Shown: positions 1 through 8,156, counted from the stretch's first letter. The stretch is DNA of 19,994 nt from CAZADH01 sp964483805 (GCA_964483805.1 CAZADH010000094.1:1-19994), one strand, 5' to 3'. Numbers and translations: made by a program. The notes: generated by a model from the letters alone, not told the origin.

Positions 1-1029
1 CCGCGGCCGGCTGCCGGCGAGACCCCGAAGAAAGGCGGCGAGAAGTTTCGCGCCGCCGGGCGCGTGACCACCGACGAAGGGTGGCGGGTCTGCCAGGCGC
101 CGATCGCGCCGGCCGCAGCCGTGCCGGCGGGTGGGGCGGGGCGGGCCGATGAGCCCGAGGGCGACGGCGACGACGAAGCCGGGGGTGGGCAGCAGTTGCC
201 CGAACTGGCCAAGGGTGAGACCCGCGAGGTCAAACGCACCGAGTTGAAGACGCGGCAGACGCGCCCGCCGGCGTTCTACACCGAGGCCACCTTGCTCATG
301 GCCATGGAAACGGCGGGCAAGTTGTGTGCCGACGAGGAGTTGCGCGAGGCCATGAAGGGTTCGGGGCTGGGTACCCCCGCGACCCGCGCCGAGATGATCG
401 AGAAGCTGATTCGCGTTGGTTACGTGGCCCGCGACAAGAAACGCCTGACCGCGACGGCGAAAGGCATCGAGTTGATCGGGCTGGTCGACGAGCGGCTGCG
501 CAGCCCCGTACTGACCGGGCAATGGGAAAAGCGTCTTGGCGACATGGTGCGCAAACAGGAAGACCCGGTGCGGTTCATGGCCGACATCGAGCAGTTCGTC
601 ACCCAGTCGGTGCTGGGCATCAAGACCGGCCGGTTTGCCTCGGTGGTGCGTTCTGCTTTACGAAAGACATACGGTGTATGTCCGAAGTGCGGCACCGGTC
701 AGATCATCGAGGGCCGCACCGGCTTCGGCTGCAACCGCTATCGGGAGGGCTGCCATTTCGTCGTGCCCAAGGCCTTCCAAGAGATCCCGTTGCCCACAGA
801 GGTTCTCGAAGCCCTGTGGTCCGGGCGGGCCTCGCCGCCGATCCCCGGGCTCAAAGATGCCGCCGGCAACACCGGCGAGTTGGGCCTGGCCTTCGATGCG
901 GCGCTCGAACAGGTCGAGGTGGTCCCGATCAAGAAGAAGCGCAGTGCCGCCAAAGAAACCGACAAACCGCCGCGCGAGAAGGGCGGCGCCGGCCGCAAGA
1001 AAGACGCGGGACCGGCTGCCGCCGGCTGA
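1..1029 (+). CDS. topB: DNA topoisomerase III (type IA), C-terminal part; 5' end outside window
   Basis: The frame is open from base 1 to the TGA at 1027-1029 (342 codons seen), so the gene starts upstream of the window. Type IA topoisomerases cut one DNA strand through a tyrosine ester and relax or decatenate DNA; the tyrosine region is not in this part. What is visible: an early F..AGRV...GW stretch, then YTEATLLMAMETAGK, an acidic DEELREAMK and GLGTPATRAEMIEKL, which are characteristic of the TopB/TopA core. A C-terminal four-cysteine zinc ribbon follows (CPKCG at codons 227-231, then GFGC and EGC about 11 and 19 residues later), and then a Lys/Ala/Gly-rich tail. The order and the ribbon fit topoisomerase III better than topoisomerase I, but topA is not excluded. 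It converges on the signalling operon, with a palindromic repeat between the two genes. Confidence 0.82.
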   Translation, partial: PRPAAGETPKKGGEKFRAAGRVTTDEGWRVCQAPIAPAAAVPAGGAGRADEPEGDGDDEAGGGQQLPELAKGETREVKRTELKTRQTRPPAFYTEATLLMAMETAGKLCADEELREAMKGSGLGTPATRAEMIEKLIRVGYVARDKKRLTATAKGIELIGLVDERLRSPVLTGQWEKRLGDMVRKQEDPVRFMADIEQFVTQSVLGIKTGRFASVVRSALRKTYGVCPKCGTGQIIEGRTGFGCNRYREGCHFVVPKAFQEIPLPTEVLEALWSGRASPPIPGLKDAAGNTGELGLAFDAALEQVEVVPIKKKRSAAKETDKPPREKGGAGRKKDAGPAAAG

Positions 1030-1042
1030 TCCGCGGGGCCGC

Positions 1043-1099
1043 CCGCCACGGATGGTGGCCCGAAACGCAGTGTCGGGCAGTGCAAACGACCCGCCCGCG
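1043..1099. repeat. Diverged single copy of the palindromic repeat, between two convergent genes
   Basis: This is a shorter, diverged copy of the 80-bp repeat found at 8281-8480, in the same plus-strand orientation. The core hairpin is GCCCGAAAC (1058-1066), loop GCA, GTGTCGGGC (1070-1078), with one A-G mismatch; the copies near 8 kb are perfect. It is followed by GCAAACGACCCGCCCGCG as in those copies. It fills most of the space between the topoisomerase stop (1029) and the kinase stop (1100-1102), so it could act as a bidirectional transcription stop or RNA 3'-end protector, as REP-type sequences can. That role is inferred from position only. Confidence 0.8.
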
Positions 1100-2245
1100 T
1101 CAGGATGTCGGGGCCGGTTGCGGAATCTCGATGACGAAACGGCTGCCGCGACCCAGTTCGCTGTCGATGGTGACCGTGCCGCGATGCGCTTCGACGACCT
1201 TCTTGACGATGGCGAGCCCGAGGCCGGTGCTTTTCTCGCCGGCGGTGCCGCGGGCTGCGCCGGTTTTGAAGGGCATGAACAGGCGGGCCCGCGCCTCTTC
1301 GCTGATGCCGGGGCCTTCGTCGGCCACGACAAACCGTGCCACGGTCTGATCGGCCTCGCCACGAATGACCACGGTTCTGGACACGGCCGAGAACTTCACG
1401 GCGTTGGCGATCAGGTTGTTGAGCGCCTGCATCATCTTGCGCGCGTCGAGTACGGCCGTGGCGTCGTCCGGCGAGACCTCGAGTCGCAGAGTGATGTCTT
1501 TGGAGGCAGCGTGCATCCGGTTGATCGCCACCGCTTGTTCGAGCAGGGTGCGCACCCCACAGGGGCCCGGGCTCAACCGCAGTGAACCGGCTTCGATGGC
1601 GGTGATGTCGAGCAGGTCGTTGAGCAGGATCAACATCGACTCGCCCAGCGACCGGATCATATTGACATTGTACAACGTATTGCTGTTGAGCTGCGCCCGA
1701 TCGGCGTAGAGAATGAGGTCCGACAGCGAGACGATGTTGGCGATCGGCCCGCGCAGATCGTGGGCGGCAATGCCGAGAAACTCGTTCTTCAACGCGTTGA
1801 GGCGCTTCAGTTCGGCATTGCGTTGGTGCAGTTCGCGGGCGGTGTTGCTCAGATCGCGGTTCAGGCTGAGCAGTTCGAGGCGCAACCGCTCGACCTCGTA
1901 CTGATTCGTTTCGCCGATGACCACGATGTCGTCGTGGAGCGCGCAGAAGGTGAAATAGAACGTCTGCGGCACCGACATCGCCGTCGACACGCTGATCATG
2001 CGCGGCCCCTCGCTGGCGAGCAGAGTGTGCAGATCGGGTGTGTTCTGAAAATCGACGAACAGGTCTTGCAGGCGCCGCCCGATCAGCGGTTCCCCGAGAA
2101 CCTGGCCGGCGAACCGGTTGGCTTCGACCACCTCGCCGGTGGCGCGGCAGCGCAAACAGAGCAAGGCTGCGTTGGCGCGGACATGTTCGCCGAGCAGCGT
2201 GACGAAGCCATCATCGATAGGCTTGGACAAATCTTTCGAGATCAT
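1100..2245 (-). CDS. PAS-domain sensor histidine kinase with intact catalytic residues
   Basis: Cytoplasmic sensor kinase of 381 residues with no membrane segment. Residues 1-115 look like a PAS-type sensor domain. Residues 115-155 form a coiled-coil-like linker (QYEVERLRLELLSLNRDL and following). HisKA follows with EFLGIAAHDLRGPIANI (phosphoacceptor His162), then a full HATPase: N box around NNLIANAVKFS (276-286), DEGPGI (309-314) and GLGLAIVKK (341-349). The start is set at ATG 2243-2245 because GGAG lies 7 nt upstream; the frame is open further upstream, but a longer start would overlap the neighbour extensively. It overlaps the cobalamin-domain gene by 35 nt, so it is probably translationally coupled as the last gene of the operon. 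It is the only one of the operon's three kinase-like proteins with an intact phosphoacceptor histidine, so it may be the active phosphodonor. Its partner receiver is unknown; the receiver in the first gene is a candidate. Confidence 0.9.
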   Translation of the reverse strand: MISKDLSKPIDDGFVTLLGEHVRANAALLCLRCRATGEVVEANRFAGQVLGEPLIGRRLQDLFVDFQNTPDLHTLLASEGPRMISVSTAMSVPQTFYFTFCALHDDIVVIGETNQYEVERLRLELLSLNRDLSNTARELHQRNAELKRLNALKNEFLGIAAHDLRGPIANIVSLSDLILYADRAQLNSNTLYNVNMIRSLGESMLILLNDLLDITAIEAGSLRLSPGPCGVRTLLEQAVAINRMHAASKDITLRLEVSPDDATAVLDARKMMQALNNLIANAVKFSAVSRTVVIRGEADQTVARFVVADEGPGISEEARARLFMPFKTGAARGTAGEKSTGLGLAIVKKVVEAHRGTVTIDSELGRGSRFVIEIPQPAPTS

Positions 2246-2888
2246 CGAGAGACTCCATGATGCGGGTTTGCGGGTGGTCGGGGATCGTCGACCCCGTGGC
2301 GTGACGCAATGCCTGGCCACCAACAAGTATTGTGAGCGAAGGCTGTTGTTGTCGGATGGCGGCGATCGTCGTCGTCACCCGCGGCAGGTTGATCGACAGG
2401 CTCACCGAGAGACAGACCAGATCCGGGCGGCGCTCGGCCGCCATGGCACAGACGGCGGTTTCCGGGGTGCTGGCGCCGAGAAACAGCGTGTCCCAACCGT
2501 TGAGTTCGAGAAGATCGGCGACCATCTTGGCGCCGAGTTGGTGATACTCGTCGACGCAACAGGTCACGATGGCCCGATGGCCAACGCGTGGCGAGGCGAA
2601 CACCTGCGGGTAACCAAGTACCATGAGGTTCTCGGTGATAGCCGTGGCGAGGTGTTCGGTGGCGACCGAGATCTTGTTGCCCTCCCACAGGCAACCTACT
2701 TCGTACAACGACCTCTGGAAGAGGTCGACGTAGAGGGTCTTGAGCGGACAGCCGCCTGCGAGCAATGCTTCGACGGTGCGCGTGCAGGTGGCTCGTTCGC
2801 CGGCCAACAGAGCGGCGAGATACTCGCGATACTGGTCTTCGCCAATGGGTGCAGGGGGTGAACTGGCGCTGCCATCGTGGGTGTTCAT
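2211..2888 (-). CDS. Stand-alone cobalamin-binding domain protein, CarH-type W-x9-EH photoreceptor-like
   Basis: Soluble protein of 225 residues. The first half (about 15-100) is the helical cap that packs on the upper face of cobalamin. It carries LWEGNKISVATEHLAT, i.e. Trp68, nine residues, Glu78-His79, the W-x9-EH signature of CarH/LitR-type adenosylcobalamin light sensors. The second half (about 104-225) is the Rossmann-like B12 domain: DEYHQLGAK gives ExHxxG with His116 as predicted lower cobalt ligand, then GWDTLFLGASTP, SVSLSIN and VGGQAL. No MerR-type DNA-binding domain or enzyme domain is attached, so the output must go to partners, most simply the kinases encoded on both sides. The residue after Trp68 is Glu, whereas Thermus CarH has a His there that ligates cobalt after light, so the photochemistry may differ. 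The ATG at 2886-2888 begins 10 nt after the previous stop, with an AGGATGAG stretch upstream. A light-independent B12 sensor or corrinoid carrier remains possible. Confidence 0.87.
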   Translation of the reverse strand: MNTHDGSASSPPAPIGEDQYREYLAALLAGERATCTRTVEALLAGGCPLKTLYVDLFQRSLYEVGCLWEGNKISVATEHLATAITENLMVLGYPQVFASPRVGHRAIVTCCVDEYHQLGAKMVADLLELNGWDTLFLGASTPETAVCAMAAERRPDLVCLSVSLSINLPRVTTTIAAIRQQQPSLTILVGGQALRHATGSTIPDHPQTRIMESLDDLERFVQAYR

Positions 2889-2898
2889 CGGGTTGCGC

Positions 2899-4137
2899 TC
2901 ATCCTTGACTGAGAGTAATGGTTACGGGCGTGGCCATGCGGCTCCGCCGCCAGCGAATCACGATCTCGCAAAAGTGGGGGTCGCCAAACTCGAGTCTGCC
3001 CTCGAGCCGGCGGACGATGCGGTTGATCCAGGTGACGCCAAGCTTTGCGGACGTACTATACTGCTCGCGCGCGAAACTGCCCCGCGGGCCGGTCACCGTG
3101 AGCGTGACCATCGGGCCGTCGTCACCCAGTCGGATGGCGATCGCGGTGGGTGATGTCACGTCGTCGCCTCTTCCGTGTCTCAATATGTTCTCGACCAACT
3201 CCCCGACCAGCAGGCCGCAGTCCAATGCCTGTTCGCAGGGCAGAGTGAGCCTTCCGGCATCGATGGCGACCGTGACCGGGTCTGCGGGACACAGCAAGTT
3301 CCGAATGGTGTGCGCCACGTGGTACAGCAGTTCCTGCATGCCGACCCGGTGAAACTGCTCGGGCTGGTGCACCTTGTCGAACACGGTGGCGACGAGGTTC
3401 ATTTTGCGCTGCAGCGAACCCAGAAGCATGGCAGGATCCTGCTTGCCCTCGGTGCGCAATCCTTCGACGAGCGTCACCAGGTCGCGCAGGTGATTCTGCA
3501 CGGTTTGGGCCATATCGCGCACGACGGCATTGCGTTCGTCGAGCGTCGTGCGCAGTTTGCGCTCGCCCTTGACCAGCGCGGTGACGTCGAGCAGGCCGGC
3601 GAGGCACAGGCGGGGTGGTTTGTCGGCTCCGATGGTGGCGCTGCGCATGCGGACAATCATCGGTTCCGATCGTCCCAACCTCAGCTCGAGATCGCATTCG
3701 GCAGGGCCGACCCGGCTGAACGTCTCGTTGAGATGGCGGTGGAAGATGTTTTGGCTCTCGCCTGAGATGAACGCGGCCATTGGAGTCAAGCCGCTGTGCA
3801 CGAGGTGGCGGGCGATGCCGAGCATCTCCGACGCTTGCAGGTTGATCTCGTGGATGGTGCCATTGTGGTCGAGCGTTACGAACCCCATCGGGGCGAGGTC
3901 AAACAACTGAAAGTATTTACGTCGTTGAAACTCGATGGTCGCTTGCGCCCCTTGCAGTTCCTCGTTTTGCAGGGTCAGTTCGGCCTGATACAGGTTGAGC
4001 TGTTCGATGAGCTGCCCAGCCTCCCAATTGCTGTCTTCAGCGGGGGGCCAGCGGCGCAGATACTCTTCAGCCCGGCGGCGCAGTTCGTCGAAACGGCCGT
4101 CTTTCACAGGTTTCGGATTCATCGGCGTTCTCGTCAT
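2899..4137 (-). CDS. PAS protein with degenerate HisKA_2/HATPase module (probable pseudokinase)
   Basis: Soluble protein of 412 residues. Residues 40-75 carry the LIEQLNLYQAELTLQNEELQ helix common in front of PAS domains. PAS spans about 76-190 (KYFQLFDLAPMGFVTLD). Residues 190-280 resemble a HisKA_2 dimerisation domain, and 285-395 an HATPase fold. The HisKA_2 family pattern is EIHHRVKNNLQ; here the aligned stretch reads DMAQTVQNHLR, so the phosphoacceptor His is Ala210 (codon 3508-3510). The N box GELVENILRHG is partly kept. The ATP-box Asp-containing segment appears as VTGPRGSF without Asp, and the G2 region is only LGVTWINRIVRRLEG. It is therefore probably not an active kinase and may dimerise with or modulate a neighbour. 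The ATG overlaps the TGA of the upstream gene as ATGA, typical of coupled translation. A start at residue 6 (MNPK) is possible. Confidence 0.85.
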   Translation of the reverse strand: MTRTPMNPKPVKDGRFDELRRRAEEYLRRWPPAEDSNWEAGQLIEQLNLYQAELTLQNEELQGAQATIEFQRRKYFQLFDLAPMGFVTLDHNGTIHEINLQASEMLGIARHLVHSGLTPMAAFISGESQNIFHRHLNETFSRVGPAECDLELRLGRSEPMIVRMRSATIGADKPPRLCLAGLLDVTALVKGERKLRTTLDERNAVVRDMAQTVQNHLRDLVTLVEGLRTEGKQDPAMLLGSLQRKMNLVATVFDKVHQPEQFHRVGMQELLYHVAHTIRNLLCPADPVTVAIDAGRLTLPCEQALDCGLLVGELVENILRHGRGDDVTSPTAIAIRLGDDGPMVTLTVTGPRGSFAREQYSTSAKLGVTWINRIVRRLEGRLEFGDPHFCEIVIRWRRSRMATPVTITLSQG

Positions 4138-7100
4138 GGGTTGGTGGTTGCGGTGCGGCCCGTGGTCACCCGGCGCAGAGTAGTCGCCAGCAGGGCCCGA
4201 TCGATCGGTTTGCCGAGAAAGGCACTCATGCCCACGCTCTGGCAGCACTTGCGATCGTCCGGGCCGATGTGCGACGTCAGGGCGACGATTGGCACCTCGC
4301 GGCGGCGGCGGCCGTGACGGTCGAAGCCGTTCAATTCACGAATCGCCTGGGCGGCGGCGAACCCGCTCATGCCCGGCAGTTGCAGGTCGAGCAGAACGAC
4401 GTCGAAGTGCCCCTGGTTGACCTTCTCGATGCCCGACAGCGGTTCGCAGGCAACCTGGGCCTCGTGACCCAGGTGCAGAAGGATAGTGGTGATCACCTGG
4501 ATGAATGCTGGATCGTCGTCGATGACCAACACCTGCAGCGCTTTGCCGGTGCCGGCCGTTGCATCGGCCGTGGGCGCCACCGACCCGGGAACGGCCTGTC
4601 CGCTGCCCTGGTCAGACCTGGTGAAGCGCGCCGTGAAGTGGAACTGACTGCCCTCGCCGGGCGTGCTTTCGACCCAGATGCGACCGCCGAGTGCGGGCAC
4701 CAACAGGCGGCAGAGGGCAAGCCCGACGCCCGCGCCGTCGTGCTGCCGGGTGTGCGAACCCTGGGCCTGCGAGAACTCGGCGAAAAGCAATGGCAACTGC
4801 TCGGCCACAATACCGATGCCGGTATCGGTGACGACGAACTCGAGGCTCAGGCCGGTTTCGTCGGCTTCGTTCGGTAGCACTGCCACCCTGACCGAACCCG
4901 CGTGGGTGAACTTGACGGCGTTGGCCAACAGGTGCCACAAGACTTGTTTGAGATGCCCGCGGTCGCCGGCGAGGCCGTCTTCGAGCGACGCCGGCACGTC
5001 CACCTGCACCGTCAACCCCTTGCGCTCGGCCTCGGGGCGCACCATGGCCACGACCTCGTCGATGGTCGCCCGCAGCGACAGGTCGACCGATTCGCGCTGG
5101 ACGCCGTCGCGGCGCAGGCGGGCCAGTTCGAGCAGGTTGTCGAGCATCTGGAGCAGGTCGTTGCTGCGCCGTTGTGCCACCAGCAACTGCTGCCGCTGGG
5201 GTTCGGTCAAGGTCGTGCCGAGCACGAGGTCGAGGTTGCCCAGAACGCTGGCCAGTGGCGAGCGGATCTCGTAGCTCATGTGGGTGAGAAACTCGTCCTT
5301 GGCCCGATTCGCGGTTTCGGCCACTTCACGCTCGCGGGTGAGCAGTGCGGTGCGCTCGGTGACCCGTCGTTCGACATCACCCTGCACCTGCTGCAGGCGC
5401 TGCTCGGCGTTTTTCAGGTCGGTGATGTCGATGAAGGTGACCACCACGCCCTGGGGTTGCCGGTCACGGCTGTCATACGGGACCATGCGGGCAAGCAGCC
5501 ACCGACCGCGGTCGGCGCCAATGGTCAGGTCGAGCGGTTTGCCGCCGGCCACGGTCGCGACATGCTCGCGCAATGCCTGGAGGATCGGATTGCCCAGATC
5601 GGCCAGCGGGCGCCCGATATCGTGCGGCAACAGATTGATCGTCTTGGCGATCGACGGCGTGAATTTGCGGATGCGCATCTCGACGTCGAGGAACAACGTG
5701 CCGATGTCGGCGCTGGCCAGCAGATTGTCGATGTCGTTGTTGAGTTGCGACAACTCGGTGATCTTGTTCTGATACTCGGCATTGACCGTGTACAACTCTT
5801 CGTTGACCGACTGCAGCTCTTCGTTGGTGCTCTGCAACTCTTCGTTGGCAGCCAACAGCTCCTCGTTGGTGGCCTGCAGTTCCTCGTTCGAGGTTTCGAG
5901 TTCCTCGACGGTGGCCTGCAGATTCTCCCGCGACATCTGCAGTTCCTGTTCGAGGTCGGTGATGCGTTGCGTCTGATCGGCCTGCGCATCATACGGACCT
6001 GCGGGTGGTGCGCTCGCTGAGACGGTGCGCAGTTCCTGTAAATACACGAGCAACATCAGTCGGTGGCCGATGGCCGTCGGCAGGGGTTCGACCGTCAGGT
6101 TGTAACCGAGACTCTCGCCCGCGCACGGCACGCGAATGTTGTGATAGGTCACGCGCTCGCGGTCTTTCAAAACGCGATGCAGCGCGGTCGACAGGGCGAG
6201 CGACAGCTCCTTGGGCAACATGCGCACCAGGTTGAGGGTGGCCCGTCCTTCGGGCAGGCGCACGATGGTCGGCAGCGCGCCGAAGGAGTGCCGCAGATCG
6301 CCGTTTTCGTCGAGCACGAAACAGGCCGGACAGAAGTCGGCGATCAGTTTCGTCTGTACGGTCTCGACCAGGTGGTCATCGCTGGTTCGTTCGTTGCTGC
6401 GCCCGATGGCCGGCGAAAAATGCGAGCGCAGCAACCGCTCGCGGGCCGGTCCAAGGGTGAGCGAAGAATCGAGGGGGGCCGGGACGCCGGGCCGCCGTTC
6501 AAAAATCTTCCACTTCGGCTCGAGGGTGTCGAACAACTGACTCACGTCGCCCAGGGTTTCGCTCGCGCCCAGGAACAAAAACCCCCCTTCCTGCAAGGCG
6601 AACGCGAACAGCGACAACGTGCGGCGCTGCAACACCGGCTGCAGGTAGATCAACAGGTTGCGACAACACACCAGGTCGATTTTGGTGAACGGCGGGTCTT
6701 TCAGCAGATTCTGGGGGGCGAACACCACCATCTCGCGGATCTGGCGGGTGACCTGGAAGGCCCCGCCCCGATCGACGAAGAAGCGGCGCAGACGGGCTTC
6801 CGACAACTCGGCCACAATGCTGGCCGGATAGACGCCGCTGCCCGCCGTTTCGACGGCGGTGCGATCGATGTCGGTGGCGAACACCTTGCAATCGAAAGGG
6901 ACGTCGAGCGTGTCGAGGTGTTCGCGCAAGAGAATGGCGAGCGAATAGGCCTCCTCGCCGGTGGCACATCCGGCCACCCAGACGCGCACCGACCGCTGGC
7001 TGCGATTGCGGCGAAACAGCTCCGGAATCACCCGTTGTTCGAGGACCTCGAACGCTTCGGTGTCGCGGAAGAACTTGGTGACCCCGATCAACAAATCTTG

Positions 7101-8156
7101 ATAAAGAGCCTTCACCTCGACGGTCGACTGGTAGAGATAGTGGAGGTAATCAGACATCGTCTGCATCTGGGCAATGCCCATGCGCCGTTCGATGCGACGA
7201 ACAATCGTATTCGGTTTGTAATACGTGAAGTCGACGCCCGTCTGCTTGCCGAGCAGGGCGATGATCTTGACCAGCGTGTCTTCCTGGCTCGCGAGGCTCT
7301 CGCCGTGGCGGGGCCGGGCGGCGATCAGCGGGTGCTTGATGAACTTGAGCAACTCCTCGGGCATGCGCTCGGCCGGTAGGGTGTAGTCGGCAAGGCCGGT
7401 GCCCAGTGCGCTCGTCGGCATGCCGTCGAACTTGGCGTTCGCCGGGTCTTGCACCATGACCATGCCACCCGCTTCTTTGATCGCGCGGATGCCCCGGGTG
7501 CCGTCGCTGCCGGTGCCCGAGAGGATCACGGCGACGGCTCGCTCGCCGCGTTCCTCCGCGAGCGAACGCAGGAAGATGTCGATCGGCAGGTTCAGGAACC
7601 CGTGACTGTGCGTGTGCTCGGTCAACAGCAGTCGCCCCCGCGCGATCGTGACGTTTTTCGCTGGTGGGATCAGGTAGATGGTGTTGGCGGCCAGGCGCAC
7701 CCCGTTGACGATGCGGACCACCTGCATCTTGGTGCTCTTCGACAACAGTTCGACCATCAGGCTCTTGTAGTCGGGGCTCAGGTGCTGGATGACGACGAAC
7801 GCCATACCGCTGTCGGGCGACATGTGGGTGAAGAACGTCTGCAAGGCCTCGAGACCGCCCGCCGATGCTCCCAGACCAACGACATACAGACCGGACCGGC
7901 GGGTCGTACCGGCTTCGGCGGTGCCCCGTCGCGCCGTCTTTGCTTGGGCCGGTTTGCTGCCGGCAGGTTTCACCTTGGCGGAAGCGGTACGACGGGATCC
8001 GCCGGCACACGATGAGCGTAGTGGGTTGGGCGCTCGAGCCCGTTTGCCGCCACGGACGGCGGCCCGAAACGCAGTTTCGGGCGGTGCAGACGACCCGTTG
8101 CCCCGTTTGGTCGACGGTGTTTCGTCGCGGGCGGGCGGAACGGTCTTGCGTGTCAC
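4134..8156 (-). CDS. CheB-CheR-PAS-histidine kinase-receiver hybrid, kinase His replaced by Tyr
   Basis: Multidomain signalling protein of 1340 residues. Domains: low-complexity basic N-terminus (1-88, including a translated repeat at about 20-52); CheB methylesterase (90-275) with GLGASAGG Ser98, QHLSP His125 and GTGSDGT Asp218; CheR methyltransferase (290-555) with VWVAGCATGEEAYS and CRNLLIYL; a PAS-like segment; a long coiled coil (735-812) of SNEELQ-type repeats; PAS (815-915); HisKA-like (953-1015); HATPase with LLANAVKF, DTGIGI and GAGVGLAL (1075-1180); receiver (1207-1332) with Asp1257, Thr1294-Ser1295 and Lys1316. The usual HEIRTPL box is YEIRSPL, with Tyr962 (codon 5271-5273) in place of the phosphoacceptor His. 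Start is GTG at 8154-8156: GAGG lies 9 nt upstream, a TAG is in frame just before it, and no ATG is near. First gene of the operon, with a promoter at 8283-8255. CheB/CheR targets (receptor glutamates in chemotaxis) are not encoded in the window. Confidence 0.93.
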   Translation of the reverse strand: MTRKTVPPARDETPSTKRGNGSSAPPETAFRAAVRGGKRARAPNPLRSSCAGGSRRTASAKVKPAGSKPAQAKTARRGTAEAGTTRRSGLYVVGLGASAGGLEALQTFFTHMSPDSGMAFVVIQHLSPDYKSLMVELLSKSTKMQVVRIVNGVRLAANTIYLIPPAKNVTIARGRLLLTEHTHSHGFLNLPIDIFLRSLAEERGERAVAVILSGTGSDGTRGIRAIKEAGGMVMVQDPANAKFDGMPTSALGTGLADYTLPAERMPEELLKFIKHPLIAARPRHGESLASQEDTLVKIIALLGKQTGVDFTYYKPNTIVRRIERRMGIAQMQTMSDYLHYLYQSTVEVKALYQDLLIGVTKFFRDTEAFEVLEQRVIPELFRRNRSQRSVRVWVAGCATGEEAYSLAILLREHLDTLDVPFDCKVFATDIDRTAVETAGSGVYPASIVAELSEARLRRFFVDRGGAFQVTRQIREMVVFAPQNLLKDPPFTKIDLVCCRNLLIYLQPVLQRRTLSLFAFALQEGGFLFLGASETLGDVSQLFDTLEPKWKIFERRPGVPAPLDSSLTLGPARERLLRSHFSPAIGRSNERTSDDHLVETVQTKLIADFCPACFVLDENGDLRHSFGALPTIVRLPEGRATLNLVRMLPKELSLALSTALHRVLKDRERVTYHNIRVPCAGESLGYNLTVEPLPTAIGHRLMLLVYLQELRTVSASAPPAGPYDAQADQTQRITDLEQELQMSRENLQATVEELETSNEELQATNEELLAANEELQSTNEELQSVNEELYTVNAEYQNKITELSQLNNDIDNLLASADIGTLFLDVEMRIRKFTPSIAKTINLLPHDIGRPLADLGNPILQALREHVATVAGGKPLDLTIGADRGRWLLARMVPYDSRDRQPQGVVVTFIDITDLKNAEQRLQQVQGDVERRVTERTALLTREREVAETANRAKDEFLTHMSYEIRSPLASVLGNLDLVLGTTLTEPQRQQLLVAQRRSNDLLQMLDNLLELARLRRDGVQRESVDLSLRATIDEVVAMVRPEAERKGLTVQVDVPASLEDGLAGDRGHLKQVLWHLLANAVKFTHAGSVRVAVLPNEADETGLSLEFVVTDTGIGIVAEQLPLLFAEFSQAQGSHTRQHDGAGVGLALCRLLVPALGGRIWVESTPGEGSQFHFTARFTRSDQGSGQAVPGSVAPTADATAGTGKALQVLVIDDDPAFIQVITTILLHLGHEAQVACEPLSGIEKVNQGHFDVVLLDLQLPGMSGFAAAQAIRELNGFDRHGRRRREVPIVALTSHIGPDDRKCCQSVGMSAFLGKPIDRALLATTLRRVTTGRTATTNP
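8003..8100. repeat. Palindromic repeat copy inside the CheB/CheR coding region
   Basis: This stretch matches the 80-bp unit at 8281-8480. CGTTTGCCGCCACG is followed by the perfect hairpin GCCCGAAAC (8062-8070), GCA, GTTTCGGGC (8074-8082), then GACGACCCG. About 15 extra bases (8026-8040), containing the palindrome GCTCGAGC, separate the two halves. It is translated on the minus strand as residues about 20-52 of the CheB/CheR hybrid (the hairpin gives PETAFRA) and keeps the frame. It lies in a disordered-looking linker before the CheB domain, which explains why it can be tolerated. The pattern resembles palindromic elements known to insert in coding regions of Rickettsia. Confidence 0.85.

Noticed and set aside
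536..1585. 349-codon plus-strand frame across the topoisomerase end and the kinase gene
   Set aside because: Runs out of frame through one real gene and antisense to another; Arg/Ser/Pro-rich with no domain.
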